Shown: positions 28,108 to 37,562 of the stretch, in pieces
Position numbering within the stretch: the first letter of the stretch is position 1
Layout: each line of letters begins with the position of its first letter
Source: Crocinitomicaceae bacterium
GTDB taxonomy: Bacteria; Bacteroidota; Bacteroidia; Flavobacteriales_D; Crocinitomicaceae
Reading direction: 5' to 3'
NCBI GenBank assembly: GCA_029251865.1
Contig: JAQXCN010000074.1
Span: forward strand, 1-45,739
DNA: 45,739 nucleotides
Notes under the pieces: generated by a model
Databases searched by the model: none
Seen by the model: only the letters and a program-made list of their open reading frames with translations
What the model was told of the DNA's origin: nothing
Translations under genes and position numbers: made by a program

Positions 28108-28988
28108 TACTTTTTATTTTCTTGAAGATACATCTGATATATCATACCATCTGAGAGACCGATTTTCGGAACATGAATCAATTTCGATTTGAAATTAGAC
28201 AAGATATTCGTATAGATTTCAAGTGCAGGTACAATGACATCGGCACGGTCCGGTCTCAATTGAAATTTTTTCATTCGGTCACTCAAATCTAATGAATCAA
28301 GTTCTATCCTGAGCGCATCTAGCGCATCTAAAGAGGCAGCCTCGTTAGGACCAAGAGCTAAAAGCTTGTGTGCTTTATTTATATTTCCTCCTGTGCCGAA
28401 AATGCGATACTCCTCGAAAGGAAGCAAGTAATCTGAGATCCACCCGGTAATTTCTTTCCAAACTTCATCATTAATTTTCCCTTTAAGCATTCGTAATGTT
28501 CCTACTTTAAATGATTTTGAACCAACCTTTTCACCTTTTTTGAAAATATTAATCTCTGTTGAGCCTCCACCTACGTCAATAACAACAAAAGGATGACCTT
28601 TGTCAAAGTCCAAAAGCATAAATGTTCCAAGAATAACATTCGCCTCCTCTGCTCCTGAGATGATTTCTAAATCTATTCCTGTAGCGCTTTTAATATCCGT
28701 TACTATATGATCTGCATTCTCTGCTTCGCGCATTGCAGATGTTGCAAAAGCCTTCAGTTCCTTTACCTCAAAGATATCAGTAATGATCTCAAAGGCTTTC
28801 ATTGTATTAATAAGATTAAGTTTTTTATTAACGTCAACACGGCCGAGAGAAAAAACATCATCACCGAGACGCAAAGGAATTCTTGTATATGAAATCTTTT
28901 TCACAAAAGACCTACCAGAATCATGCACTACTTCGCCGATTAAAAGTCGCGCGGCATTCGTTCCAATATCAATTGCTCCATATTTCAT
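28107..28988 (-). CDS. Ppx/GppA family exopolyphosphatase
   Basis: This 293-residue protein has the ASKHA fold. The phosphate-binding AIDIGTNAARLLIG at the N-terminus and the second loop VIDVGGGSTEINIF are clear, as is the downstream FGTGGNINKAHKLL. It hydrolyses polyphosphate or pppGpp in related proteins. The single-domain length excludes the longer Ppx forms with an HD-like C-terminal domain. A perfect -7 element TAATTTTG at 29000-28993 lies only 4 bp before the ATG, so any transcript from it would be almost leaderless. Confidence 0.88.
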   Translation of the reverse strand: MKYGAIDIGTNAARLLIGEVVHDSGRSFVKKISYTRIPLRLGDDVFSLGRVDVNKKLNLINTMKAFEIITDIFEVKELKAFATSAMREAENADHIVTDIKSATGIDLEIISGAEEANVILGTFMLLDFDKGHPFVVIDVGGGSTEINIFKKGEKVGSKSFKVGTLRMLKGKINDEVWKEITGWISDYLLPFEEYRIFGTGGNINKAHKLLALGPNEAASLDALDALRIELDSLDLSDRMKKFQLRPDRADVIVPALEIYTNILSNFKSKLIHVPKIGLSDGMIYQMYLQENKK

Positions 28989-29027
28989 AGTACAAAATTA
29001 AAAATCTATTTAAAGTAAGAATTGCTA

Positions 29028-29057
29028 TTGCGATGATTTGTGTTTTTTGTTCCTTTG
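29028..29057 (+). promoter_or_regulatory. Candidate promoter of yqgE
   Basis: TTG at 29028-29030 and TTCCTTTG at 29050-29057 (one mismatch to TAnnTTTG) are spaced by 19 bp. The ATG at 29062 follows directly, implying a leaderless or nearly leaderless transcript. Confidence 0.4.
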
Positions 29058-29061
29058 TAAA

Positions 29062-29646
29062 ATGAAGAAAATCAATTTTTCATTCACTAATAATGAAATA
29101 CCCAAGAAAGGAAGCGTACTGATTTCAGACCCTTTTCTCAACGACCCATACTTTGGGCGTTCTGTCGTTATTCTCTGTGAACATAATGATGACGGAACAT
29201 TTGGTTTTGTGCTAAATAATTTTGCGGAATTAGATCTTCATAAAATCGATGACAAATTCCCGGACATTAATGCTAAAATTGGTTTCGGAGGACCTGTCTC
29301 GAAGGACAGTCTTTTTTTTATTCATGCCTTTGGCAAAGAGGTAGATAATTGTTTGCAAATTCAAAAGAACCTTTATTATGGTGGAGATTTTGATCAAATC
29401 TGTGCGATTTTAAAAAAGAATCCAGAGGCCAAAGAAAAGATTAGGTTTTTTATTGGTTATTCCGGATGGGATAAAGATCAATTAGATGATGAGTTAAGAG
29501 AAAACTCCTGGATTACGGTAAATAACGTGGATCATGAATTAATTTTAGATACTTCTTTAGATGATCTATGGAAAATGACACTTGAAATGCAAAAAGGCAA
29601 ATTCAAGATGATATCTAAGTTTCCGAACAATCCTAATGACAACTAA
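29062..29646 (+). CDS. yqgE: YqgE/AlgH family protein
   Basis: This 194-residue protein is DUF179. Family features are KKGSVLISDPFLNDPYFGRSVVILCEHN, GTFGFVLN, GGPVSKDSLFFIH and FFIGYSGWDKDQLDDELRENSW. The start ATG 29062 matches the family beginning, whereas the longer frame from TTG 29038 adds an unlikely MCFLFLCK. The biochemical function of the family is not established, despite the historic link to alginate regulation. It is followed by 167 bp containing the rpsA promoter and leader. Confidence 0.92.
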   Translation: MKKINFSFTNNEIPKKGSVLISDPFLNDPYFGRSVVILCEHNDDGTFGFVLNNFAELDLHKIDDKFPDINAKIGFGGPVSKDSLFFIHAFGKEVDNCLQIQKNLYYGGDFDQICAILKKNPEAKEKIRFFIGYSGWDKDQLDDELRENSWITVNNVDHELILDTSLDDLWKMTLEMQKGKFKMISKFPNNPNDN

Positions 29647-29688
29647 TAACTCAATTTTTACTTTTTTTTGGCCCTACAATAAAAAGAC

Positions 29689-29718
29689 TTTATTATTCTA
29701 AAGAATTCATTATCTTTG
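29689..29718 (+). promoter_or_regulatory. rpsA promoter
   Basis: A perfect Bacteroidota -7 element TATCTTTG at 29711-29718, followed by CA, lies 18 bp after TTTA (29689-29692), a near match to the -33 TTTG. Transcription from about 29725 gives a leader of roughly 90 nt before the rpsA ATG. Confidence 0.65.
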
Positions 29719-29766
29719 CACTTCAAAAAAATGGTCACCCTCCTCTAATAATGTGATCTTTATAAA

Positions 29767-29793
29767 TCCTTTCAAGGATAAAGGAGCCTTGAA
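29767..29793 (+). promoter_or_regulatory. rpsA leader with mutually exclusive hairpins and a sequestered AAGGAG
   Basis: Two alternative perfect stems can form: ATCCTT with AAGGAT (29767-29780), or TTCAAGG with CCTTGAA (29771-29793). The second stem presents AAGGAG in its 9-nt loop. The AAGGAG is 13 bp before an ATG at 29800 and 27 bp before the rpsA ATG. Such overlapping stems suggest regulation of S1 synthesis in the leader. This is inference from base pairing only. Confidence 0.4.
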
Positions 29794-29813
29794 ATACAAA
29801 TGTTAAAAGCCCA

Positions 29814-31586
29814 ATGGCAACAACAAAAACAACGCAGGGAACTGCAGATTTTGACTGGGAAGCACTTCAATTAGATGGCTACAGTCAAGTAGAAAGGTCA
29901 GAAATGTCTGACGTTTACGAAAAAACCTTAACGTCGATTAACGAAAAAGAGGTTATCCAAGGTACAGTTGTACATCTCACTAAGAAAGAAGTAATTATTA
30001 ACATCGGCTATAAGTCTGAAGGTGTTATTGCTGCAAACGAGTTTCGTTACAATGCAGACTTGAAGATTGGTGACACCGTAGATGTCTACGTTGAGTGTAG
30101 AGAAGATAAAACAGGACAACTCATTGTTTCTCACAAAACAGCAAGAATGCACAGCGCGTGGATTCGTGTAAATGAAGTACTTAAAACTGGAGAAGTAATT
30201 ACAGGTCATGTTAAGTGCAGAACAAAAGGAGGATTAATTGTTGATGTATTCGGCATTGAAGCATTCTTACCAGGTTCTCAAATTGACGTGAAACCTATCC
30301 GTGATTATGATGTGTATGTTGGAAAGAACATGGAATTCAAAGTTGTTAAAATCAATGAAGAGTTCAGAAATGTTGTTGTTTCTCACAAAGCACTTATAGA
30401 AGCAGAACTTGAAGAACAGAAAAAACAAATTATTTCTGGTCTCGAAAAAGGACAAGTCCTTGAAGGAATTGTTAAAAACATTACCTCTTATGGAGTATTT
30501 ATCGATTTAGGTGGTGTTGATGGTCTAATTCATATCACCGATCTTTCTTGGGGTCGTGTTTCTCATCCTGAGGAAATGCTTGAACTTGATTCAAAAATTA
30601 ACGTTGTTATTCTTGATTTTGATGATGAAAAGAAAAGAATTGCACTCGGACTCAAACAACTACAGCCTCATCCATGGGATTCATTAGACGCAGAATTAGC
30701 TGTTGGAGATAAAGTTACAGGTAAAGTTGTCGTTATGGCAGATTACGGTGCGTTTATCGAAATCGCTGCTGGTGTTGAAGGATTGATACACGTTTCAGAA
30801 ATGAGTTGGTCACAGCACTTGCGCTCTGCACAGGACTTTATGAAAATTGGAGATTCGGTTGAAGCCGTTGTATTGACTCTAGACCGTGAAGAAAGAAAAA
30901 TGTCTCTAGGTATCAAGCAACTTATGCCAGATCCATGGAGCAACATTGATACTAAATATGCCGTGAATACACAACATACTGCAAAAGTTAGAAATTTCAC
31001 GAACTTTGGTGTATTTGTTGAGTTAGAAGAAGGTGTTGACGGTTTAATCCACATCTCTGACCTTTCTTGGCAAAAGAAAATCAAACATCCATCAGAATTC
31101 TGCAAGACAGGAGAGGCGATGGAAGTTATTGTATTGGAAATTGACCAAGAGAACAGAAGGATTTCGTTAGGTCACAAGCAACTTGAAGAAAACCCTTGGG
31201 AAGTATTTGAAGCAACTTTTGCTGAAGGTACTGTTCACAGTGGAACAATTATCGAAATGAAAGATAAATCTGGAATTGTTTCTCTTCCATATGGATTAGA
31301 AGGAATTTGCCCAGCGAAGCACTTAAAGAAAGCAGATGGAAACAACGCAGGCGTTGAAGAGTCTCTTGACTTTAAGGTTATTGAATTCAATAGAGATGCA
31401 AGAAAAATCGTTGTTTCTCATATCAGAACACATGAAGAACATGCAGAACCTGCTACTTCATCTAGACCTTCTAGAAAGTCTGGTTCAAGTAATCTTAATG
31501 CAATCAATAAAAATGCAGAAAAATCTACACTTGGAGATTTAGACGCATTAGCTGAATTGAAAGAAAAAATGGATAAGAATAAATAG
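29814..31586 (+). CDS. rpsA: 30S ribosomal protein S1
   Basis: This 590-residue protein has six S1 (OB-fold) domains, beginning near residues 47, 125, 209, 295, 382 and 466. Repeated signatures are GVFIDLGGVDGLIHITDLSWGR, GAFIEIAAGVEGLIHVSEMSW and GVFVELEEGVDGLIHISDLSW. It binds mRNA and helps start translation. It ends in a Ser/Arg-rich and Asn-rich tail (SRPSRKSGSSN, then GDLDALAELKEKMDKNK). The gene stands alone between its own promoter and terminator. The ATG at 29814 lies in CCAATGGCAAC, without a nearby Shine-Dalgarno sequence. Confidence 0.97.
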   Translation: MATTKTTQGTADFDWEALQLDGYSQVERSEMSDVYEKTLTSINEKEVIQGTVVHLTKKEVIINIGYKSEGVIAANEFRYNADLKIGDTVDVYVECREDKTGQLIVSHKTARMHSAWIRVNEVLKTGEVITGHVKCRTKGGLIVDVFGIEAFLPGSQIDVKPIRDYDVYVGKNMEFKVVKINEEFRNVVVSHKALIEAELEEQKKQIISGLEKGQVLEGIVKNITSYGVFIDLGGVDGLIHITDLSWGRVSHPEEMLELDSKINVVILDFDDEKKRIALGLKQLQPHPWDSLDAELAVGDKVTGKVVVMADYGAFIEIAAGVEGLIHVSEMSWSQHLRSAQDFMKIGDSVEAVVLTLDREERKMSLGIKQLMPDPWSNIDTKYAVNTQHTAKVRNFTNFGVFVELEEGVDGLIHISDLSWQKKIKHPSEFCKTGEAMEVIVLEIDQENRRISLGHKQLEENPWEVFEATFAEGTVHSGTIIEMKDKSGIVSLPYGLEGICPAKHLKKADGNNAGVEESLDFKVIEFNRDARKIVVSHIRTHEEHAEPATSSRPSRKSGSSNLNAINKNAEKSTLGDLDALAELKEKMDKNK

Positions 31587-31605
31587 TTCGAATTCACAAA
31601 CTATG

Positions 31606-31633
31606 AAAAAGGGGAGCTTCTCCCCTTTTTTTT
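31606..31633 (+). terminator. Rho-independent terminator of rpsA
   Basis: An 11 bp perfect stem AAAAAGGGGAG / CTCCCCTTTTT (31606-31616 and 31620-31630) with loop CTT runs into a T-tract. It lies 20 bp after the rpsA stop codon and is the only textbook terminator seen in the window. Confidence 0.92.
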
Positions 31634-31710
31634 ATGCCCTTAATTTCGGGACTGTTGAAAAGAGATGATAACCATTCAATAATAATAGAATCCTAAATGG
31701 ATTTATATTG

Positions 31711-31718
31711 TAAATTTG
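31711..31718 (+). promoter_or_regulatory. -7 element of the fur operon promoter
   Basis: A perfect TAAATTTG lies 9 bp before the fur ATG at 31728. No clear TTTG is seen at the expected -33 distance. If used, the mRNA would have almost no leader. Confidence 0.4.
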
Positions 31719-31727
31719 TTCTTTGCT

Positions 31728-32177
31728 ATGAGTGAAAGCACACTAAAAGAAACAGTTAAAGGTATCTTTTCTGCATATTTAGAAAAGAACGGACATCGTA
31801 AGACCCCAGAGCGCTTTGCCATTTTGGATGAAATCTATGCGCATGATGGTCATTTCGATATCGAGTCTCTGTACCTTAAAATGAAGAGTCATAATTATAG
31901 AGTTTCACGTGCGACACTTTACAATACTATTGAACTCCTACTCGCATGTAATTTAGTAAGTAAGCATCAATTTGGTAAGAACATCGCTCAATTTGAAAAA
32001 GCACATGGATCAAAACAACATGACCACGTTATCTGCACGGATTCAGGTGAAGTTCTAGAGTTTTGCGACCCAAGAATACAGCAGATTAAATCAACGATTG
32101 AAAGCTTATTTGACATGGAAATTCAGCACCATTCATTATATTTCTACGGCACTAAAAATAAGAAAACTGAGGAATGA
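31728..32177 (+). CDS. fur: Fur family transcriptional regulator
   Basis: This 149-residue metal-responsive repressor has a winged-helix part ([13 protein letters not shown] ... [20 protein letters not shown]) and a dimerisation part with HDHVIC and EFCDPRI. I chose ATG 31728; the longer frame starts at a TTG inside the -7 element. The usual CxxC zinc pair reads CTDS, so the second cysteine is absent and the C-terminal CxxxC pair is missing too. Family membership is certain. Iron, zinc, manganese or peroxide as signal cannot be decided. The STAS gene overlaps its end by 4 nt. Confidence 0.93.
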   Translation: MSESTLKETVKGIFSAYLEKNGHRKTPERFAILDEIYAHDGHFDIESLYLKMKSHNYRVSRATLYNTIELLLACNLVSKHQFGKNIAQFEKAHGSKQHDHVICTDSGEVLEFCDPRIQQIKSTIESLFDMEIQHHSLYFYGTKNKKTEE

Positions 32178-32509
32178 ATCTAACGGTCACATCAAGCACG
32201 ATTAATAACTGCCAAATATTCCAGCTTCAAGGTAAAATACTTTCGGAAGAAGATGCTGAAATCCTAAAAGATGCTACCTCAAATTTAGTTTTGTATAATG
32301 TAATATTTGACCTTGAGGCACTAACACATATCAATTCAACAGGTATTGCGGTTTTTGTTAAGACAATGACGAAGTGCCGTATTGAGAATGGAGATTTATT
32401 ATTCTGTGCTCCAAATCAATTGATTTCAACATTATTCAAAATCACTAAAATGAATGATGTATTTTCTATGTATGATTCTTTGGAATCTGCAACTAACTAT
32501 TTTAAGTAA
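32174..32509 (+). CDS. STAS domain protein (anti-sigma factor antagonist-like)
   Basis: This 111-residue protein has the STAS fold, with [34 protein letters not shown] and a C-terminal helix ending SLESATNYF. Ser55 lies at the position phosphorylated in SpoIIAA-type antagonists (N-S-T-G-I). A partner kinase or anti-sigma factor is not in the window. It is translationally coupled to fur by ATGA and lies 6 bp before purA. Confidence 0.85.
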   Translation: MNLTVTSSTINNCQIFQLQGKILSEEDAEILKDATSNLVLYNVIFDLEALTHINSTGIAVFVKTMTKCRIENGDLLFCAPNQLISTLFKITKMNDVFSMYDSLESATNYFK

Positions 32510-32515
32510 AATACA

Positions 32516-33790
32516 ATGAATGTAGATGTATTATTAGGTCTTCAATGGGGAGATGAAGGCAAAGGTAAAATTGTCGATGTAATGACCCCTAAATACGACA
32601 TTATCGCCCGGTTTCAAGGTGGGCCAAATGCAGGACATACGCTTGAATTCGAGGGGATCAAACATGTTCTTCACACTATCCCTTCTGGTATTTTCCATCC
32701 AGATGTTATAAACCTAGTCGGCAACGGTGTTGTTATTGATCCAGTTATATTCAAAGACGAATTAGATAAACTCGAGCCATATAAAGTTGAATATAAATCG
32801 CGTTTGCTGATTTCAAAAAAAGCACATCTTATTCTCCCAACACACAAACTTCTCGATGCTGCCTCTGAAATGTCCAAAGGGAAAAACAAAATCGGTTCTA
32901 CTCTAAAGGGTATTGGACCAACATATATGGATAAGACGGGAAGGAATGGGCTGCGCGTTGGTGATATTTTATCAAAAAACTTTGATCAGAAATACAATGC
33001 TTTAGTAGAAAAGCATAAAAATATATTAAGCCACTATGAGGACTTCTCATACGATTTAGAAGGTTTAGAACGTGCTTGGTTTGAAGGTATCGAAACTATG
33101 AAGAACTTAGAGTTCGTTGATAGTGAGATTTATATCGATGAAGCGGTTAAAAACGGAAAAAAAGTCCTGGCTGAAGGGGCTCAAGGCACGATGCTTGATA
33201 TTGATTTTGGAACTTATCCTTTTGTGACGTCTTCAAATACTATAACCGCTGGGACCTGCACAGGACTTGGTGTTCCTCCTACAAAAATAGGCAAGGTTAT
33301 CGGTATCTTTAAAGCATACTGTACGAGAGTTGGTAGCGGGCCCTTCCCTACCGAACTCTTCGATCAAGACGGAAAAGACATGGGTAAAGAAGGTCATGAG
33401 TTTGGTGCAACCACCGGAAGACCCAGAAGATGTGGATGGATAGATCTTGTCCAGCTCAGATATTCAATCATGATTAATGGCGTTACAGAGCTCTGTATGA
33501 TGAAAGGAGATGTTTTGAGCATATTTGACGAGATAAAAGCTTGTACGAAATATATTATCGATGGTGAAGAAGTAAAGCATTTCCCGTTCGATATTAATGA
33601 CCACGAAATACAACCAGTTTATGAAACCATTCCGGGTTGGAATAATGATTTGACAAAACTTGAAGATATGAATGGTGCTCCAGAAAACTTTAAGTCCTAT
33701 GTTGATTATCTTGAAAAACAATTAAATGTACCAATCCACGTTGTATCAGTCGGTCCTGATAGAAAACAAACGTTAGATAATACAAAATGA
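32516..33790 (+). CDS. purA: Adenylosuccinate synthetase
   Basis: This enzyme makes adenylosuccinate from IMP, aspartate and GTP in AMP synthesis. It has 424 residues, with the GTP loop GDEGKGK and catalytic Asp13, His41 in GPNAGHTLEF, KNKIGSTLKGIGPTYMDK, EGAQGTMLDIDFGTYPFVTSSNT, and the C-terminal VGPDRKQTL. It is in an operon with fur and STAS upstream, and its stop overlaps the OstA-like start by ATGA (33787-33790). Confidence 0.97.
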   Translation: MNVDVLLGLQWGDEGKGKIVDVMTPKYDIIARFQGGPNAGHTLEFEGIKHVLHTIPSGIFHPDVINLVGNGVVIDPVIFKDELDKLEPYKVEYKSRLLISKKAHLILPTHKLLDAASEMSKGKNKIGSTLKGIGPTYMDKTGRNGLRVGDILSKNFDQKYNALVEKHKNILSHYEDFSYDLEGLERAWFEGIETMKNLEFVDSEIYIDEAVKNGKKVLAEGAQGTMLDIDFGTYPFVTSSNTITAGTCTGLGVPPTKIGKVIGIFKAYCTRVGSGPFPTELFDQDGKDMGKEGHEFGATTGRPRRCGWIDLVQLRYSIMINGVTELCMMKGDVLSIFDEIKACTKYIIDGEEVKHFPFDINDHEIQPVYETIPGWNNDLTKLEDMNGAPENFKSYVDYLEKQLNVPIHVVSVGPDRKQTLDNTK

Positions 33791-35322
33791 ATCTGAAAAA
33801 GCAGTTATTAAATTATGCGCTTTTGTCAAGCGCATTTTTTTTGAGTAATTATTTAAGCGCTCAAAATAACGTGCTGAAACTTCTTCCCGGTTCAAAGAAA
33901 GCAAATTACTATGAAGAAATTGATCTTCTAAAACTGGAAGGTAATGTTAATTTTGAATATCTGAAAAACACGATGTTCTGCGATAGCGCATATTATTATG
34001 AAGATGCTCAAATCGTTCGTGCCTTCGGAAATGTACATATCATCAAAGAAGCATTAAATATATTTTGTGATTCTGCATACTTTAATAGTCGCGAAGATAA
34101 ATCTAAGCTCTGGGGACGCGTAAAGATGAGAGATGGTGACTACAAACTCACGACAGATAGTATTGACTATGAATCAGAAACCGGAAGGGCGACATACAGG
34201 ACATTTGGCCAAATTCAAAAAATGAATTCTAGCGAGCACATTACAAGTAAGGTGGGTTATTTTTATCCCGATACTAAAAACTATCATTTTCAAGATAGCG
34301 TAAGATACAACAACGACAATTTAAGTATGGCTACAGATACACTTCGCTTTAGTTATAAGGAACAAATAAGTTATTTCTACGGTAAGACCTATATCAAAAA
34401 AGATAGTATCGATATCGAAGCTGATTTTGGATGGTTTCACACGAAAAACAACCAAGGGTATCTTCACGGCGATGCTATGTTAAGAGATCCCCGAAAAATA
34501 TTATACGCCGATACTATAATTTATAATGACAGCTTGGAGAAAATTGAAGCGAAAGAAAATGTTCATTTTACTGAACTTGAAAGTAAACTTAACATACAAT
34601 CGAACTACTTATTAAAAAACGAATCAACGAATGAGACTTTTGCATCAGATTGTGTTTTAGCTGAAATTATTCAGGAAAATGATACGATTTATATTCATAG
34701 TGATACACTAAAAATCATACCGGATTCAATTGTAAATAAGAAGAAAATATTCGCTTATTATGATGTAAAGCTTTTCAATTCACAAATTCAGGCTAAATGT
34801 GATTCCCTAATATTCGTAGACCAAGCAGAAGCTATAAAGCTTTACGAGTATCCCATGATATGGTCAGAAAATGCTGAACTTAAGGGTGACTCAATGAAAA
34901 TTCAACTAAGAGATTCTATTATTGATCACATTGATATATATGACAATGCTTCGATTTTAATGGAACTAGATTCTGGAGTTTTATACAATCAGATTTCTGG
35001 AAAAATCATTGTTGCGTTAATGCAAAAAGGAAAACTTGTTCAAACGGATGTAAAGGGCTCTGCAACGAGTATCTATTATCCTGAAAGTGAAGCGTCAACA
35101 GACAGCATAGTTACCATAAAAAGAATGGGGTTAAATAAGTTAGAAGCTTCTTCATTGACCGTTCATCTCGATAGTGGAGAAGTTAAAGGTATAACATACC
35201 GAACACAACCTACAGGTGTGTTTTATCCAATGGATCTAATTAAAGAAAAGGACAAGAGGATTCTTAATTTTAGCTGGAACCCGTTCTTAAGGCCTAAAGA
35301 TGTTGCAACGCTGGATAATTAA
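33787..35322 (+). CDS. OstA-like LPS transport protein
   Basis: This 511-residue protein has a signal peptide ending near LSAQ and repeated beta-strand units of the OstA/LptA type. The strands carry recurring D-S-x-x-Y-[YF] (CDSAYYYEDAQIVRAFGNVHI, CDSAYFNSREDKSKLWGRVKM, TDSIDYESETGRATYRTFG). In LptA this fold forms the periplasmic bridge for lipopolysaccharide. The Bacteroidota protein is longer and probably spans similar strands as a bridge or outer-membrane partner. It is convergent with rel/spoT, and their stops share TTAA. Confidence 0.85.
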   Translation: MNLKKQLLNYALLSSAFFLSNYLSAQNNVLKLLPGSKKANYYEEIDLLKLEGNVNFEYLKNTMFCDSAYYYEDAQIVRAFGNVHIIKEALNIFCDSAYFNSREDKSKLWGRVKMRDGDYKLTTDSIDYESETGRATYRTFGQIQKMNSSEHITSKVGYFYPDTKNYHFQDSVRYNNDNLSMATDTLRFSYKEQISYFYGKTYIKKDSIDIEADFGWFHTKNNQGYLHGDAMLRDPRKILYADTIIYNDSLEKIEAKENVHFTELESKLNIQSNYLLKNESTNETFASDCVLAEIIQENDTIYIHSDTLKIIPDSIVNKKKIFAYYDVKLFNSQIQAKCDSLIFVDQAEAIKLYEYPMIWSENAELKGDSMKIQLRDSIIDHIDIYDNASILMELDSGVLYNQISGKIIVALMQKGKLVQTDVKGSATSIYYPESEASTDSIVTIKRMGLNKLEASSLTVHLDSGEVKGITYRTQPTGVFYPMDLIKEKDKRILNFSWNPFLRPKDVATLDN

Positions 35323-37562
35323 TCGAATTCAGATGCTTCTTCTCCCCAACGCACAACACGTTTGACACCTTCAACTTGTTCGAATTCGCTGGTAAGTTGT
35401 TCAAGATGTGTCGTGTCATACACAAGAACTTTTATCCGCCCCTCAAACACGCCATCATTTGTCTCGAATGAAATACTTTTCATGTTGATATTAATCTGAT
35501 TGGAAATAATCTCAGTGATCTTATTTACCAGGCCAAATTGATCAATTCCGATAATCTTAATTCCTGCAACTCTCTCCACCATATCATCAGACTTCCATCT
35601 TGCCTTGATGCATCTATAAGCCATTTTAGACATCATATTCACTGCATTAGGGCAATTGAACCGGTGTATTTTTATCCCCGAAGAAACTGAAATAAAACCG
35701 AAAACTTTATCCCCTGGTATTGGGTTGCAGCATTTGGACATTTGATAATCAAAACCCTGAAAATCATCGCCGATTCGTAGCGTTGCCTTTTTGGGATCCA
35801 TCGAAACGAATTCAGATTCATAATCTTGAATACTTTTCTTTTTGCGTTTGGATGGTTTCTTTTCAGTCTTAAACAATCCATGAAGTTGTTCAAACTCCCT
35901 AAGCTTAGAAAGATCGATTTTACCTTTTGCAATCCTGAAATATAGCTCAGTAATCGTAGGTAAGCCGAAATGCTTTTCTAAAAACATAATATTTTCAGAA
36001 TTCATTCTAAGATTAAATTGTTTAAACTTGCGTTCTAGAATTTCTTTGCCGTCCTGTGCAATTAAATTGCGTTCTTCGTTGAGTGCAGATTTAATTTTTG
36101 ATTTCGCTCTTGCGGTAACTACAAATCTCAGCCATTCATCTTTCGGACGTTGCTTGGACGAAGTTATAATTTCAAGTTGATCTCCATTCTGAAGTTCATA
36201 GGATAAAGGCATTAAGCGATTATTCACTTTTGCTCCAATGCATGACGCTCCAATATCTGTATGGATATCATATGCAAAATCTAAAATTGTAGCTCCAGTT
36301 GGCAATACACGAAGTTCTCCTTTTGGGGTAAATACATAGATCTCTTCATTGAATAGATTTAATTTAAAATCATTTACAAAATCTATTGCGTTCGCATCTG
36401 AACTTTCTAAAAGATCACGTATTTCACTAATCCATCGATCAAGTTTGTTATCTTCATTTGCGGATTCTTTATATCTAAAATGTGCCGCCAATCCTTTTTC
36501 AGCAATTTCATCCATTCTTTTTGAACGAATTTGCACCTCCACCCATTTCCCTTGCGGAGACATAACAGTTGTATGTAATGATTCGTATCCATTTGCACGG
36601 GGCGTAGAAATCCAGTCCCTTAATCTTTCAGGACTTGGCTGATAATAATCTGTTACAATACTGTAAATACGCCAACAATCAGGCTTCTCAAGTTCAGTTG
36701 GTGTATCAACGATTATACGAATTGCAAAAACATCAAAAACTTCTTCAAAGGGAATGTCTTTACTATTCATTTTTCTCCAAATCGAAGAAATTGATTTTGT
36801 ACGTGCCTTAACATCAAACACATACCCCTCATGGGCAAGAGATTGTTTAACAGGTGCAATAAAACGCCTAATAAAACGCGCACGAACCTCTTTCGTTTTC
36901 TCCAGCTTTGTTTCAATATCAATATATGCCTCAGATTCACAGTACTTCATTGAAAGATCCTCAAGCTCTGTCTTGACTGAATACAACCCCAATCTGTGCG
37001 CCAAAGGGGCATAGAGGAACTTTGTTTCGGAAGCGATTTTTAATTGTTTATCTGAGCGCATACTACCAAGTGTTCGCATATTATGCAATCGGTCTGCTAG
37101 CTTAATCAGAACCACCCTAAAGTCTTCTGAGATGGTCAAAATCATCTTCCTGAAATTTTCAGCTTGAATAGATGCGTTCTCGTCAAAAACGTCTGGAATC
37201 TTTGTTAGTCCATCAATTATAAGTCTTACTTCGGGACCAAATAGATCCTCAATATCGTTTAGAGTTATATGTGTGTCCTCAACGGTGTCATGTAATAATG
37301 CACAGATTACAGAAGTAGGCCCTAATCCCATTTCAACAGCACAAATTCTTGCCACAGCAATTGGATGATAGATGTAGGGTTCGCCTGATTTACGGCGCAT
37401 TTCTTTGTGTGCGTCTAAAGCAACATCAAATGCCTTACGAATCAACTTTGTCTCTTCCTTATCCCGATCCTTTGAAGCACGCATAAGGCCTCTGAACGCA
37501 TTTAATATTTCCTTGCGTTCTTTTTCCAGATTCAGTGTGGATTCAGAAGGTATTTGATTCAT
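35319..37562 (-). CDS. Bifunctional (p)ppGpp synthetase/hydrolase, RelA/SpoT family
   Basis: This 747-residue protein controls the stringent response. In order it has an HD hydrolase domain with His66, His91-Asp92 (LLHDTVED) and Asp157 (KLADRLHNMRT); a synthetase domain with WISTPRANGYESLHTTVM and EVQIRSKRMDEIAEKG; a TGS domain (YVFTPKGELRVLPTGATILDFAYDIH); and a C-terminal ACT domain. The HD ligands are intact, so hydrolysis is expected. It starts directly after the fah stop (TAAATG). Confidence 0.95.
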   Translation of the reverse strand: MNQIPSESTLNLEKERKEILNAFRGLMRASKDRDKEETKLIRKAFDVALDAHKEMRRKSGEPYIYHPIAVARICAVEMGLGPTSVICALLHDTVEDTHITLNDIEDLFGPEVRLIIDGLTKIPDVFDENASIQAENFRKMILTISEDFRVVLIKLADRLHNMRTLGSMRSDKQLKIASETKFLYAPLAHRLGLYSVKTELEDLSMKYCESEAYIDIETKLEKTKEVRARFIRRFIAPVKQSLAHEGYVFDVKARTKSISSIWRKMNSKDIPFEEVFDVFAIRIIVDTPTELEKPDCWRIYSIVTDYYQPSPERLRDWISTPRANGYESLHTTVMSPQGKWVEVQIRSKRMDEIAEKGLAAHFRYKESANEDNKLDRWISEIRDLLESSDANAIDFVNDFKLNLFNEEIYVFTPKGELRVLPTGATILDFAYDIHTDIGASCIGAKVNNRLMPLSYELQNGDQLEIITSSKQRPKDEWLRFVVTARAKSKIKSALNEERNLIAQDGKEILERKFKQFNLRMNSENIMFLEKHFGLPTITELYFRIAKGKIDLSKLREFEQLHGLFKTEKKPSKRKKKSIQDYESEFVSMDPKKATLRIGDDFQGFDYQMSKCCNPIPGDKVFGFISVSSGIKIHRFNCPNAVNMMSKMAYRCIKARWKSDDMVERVAGIKIIGIDQFGLVNKITEIISNQININMKSISFETNDGVFEGRIKVLVYDTTHLEQLTSEFEQVEGVKRVVRWGEEASEFD

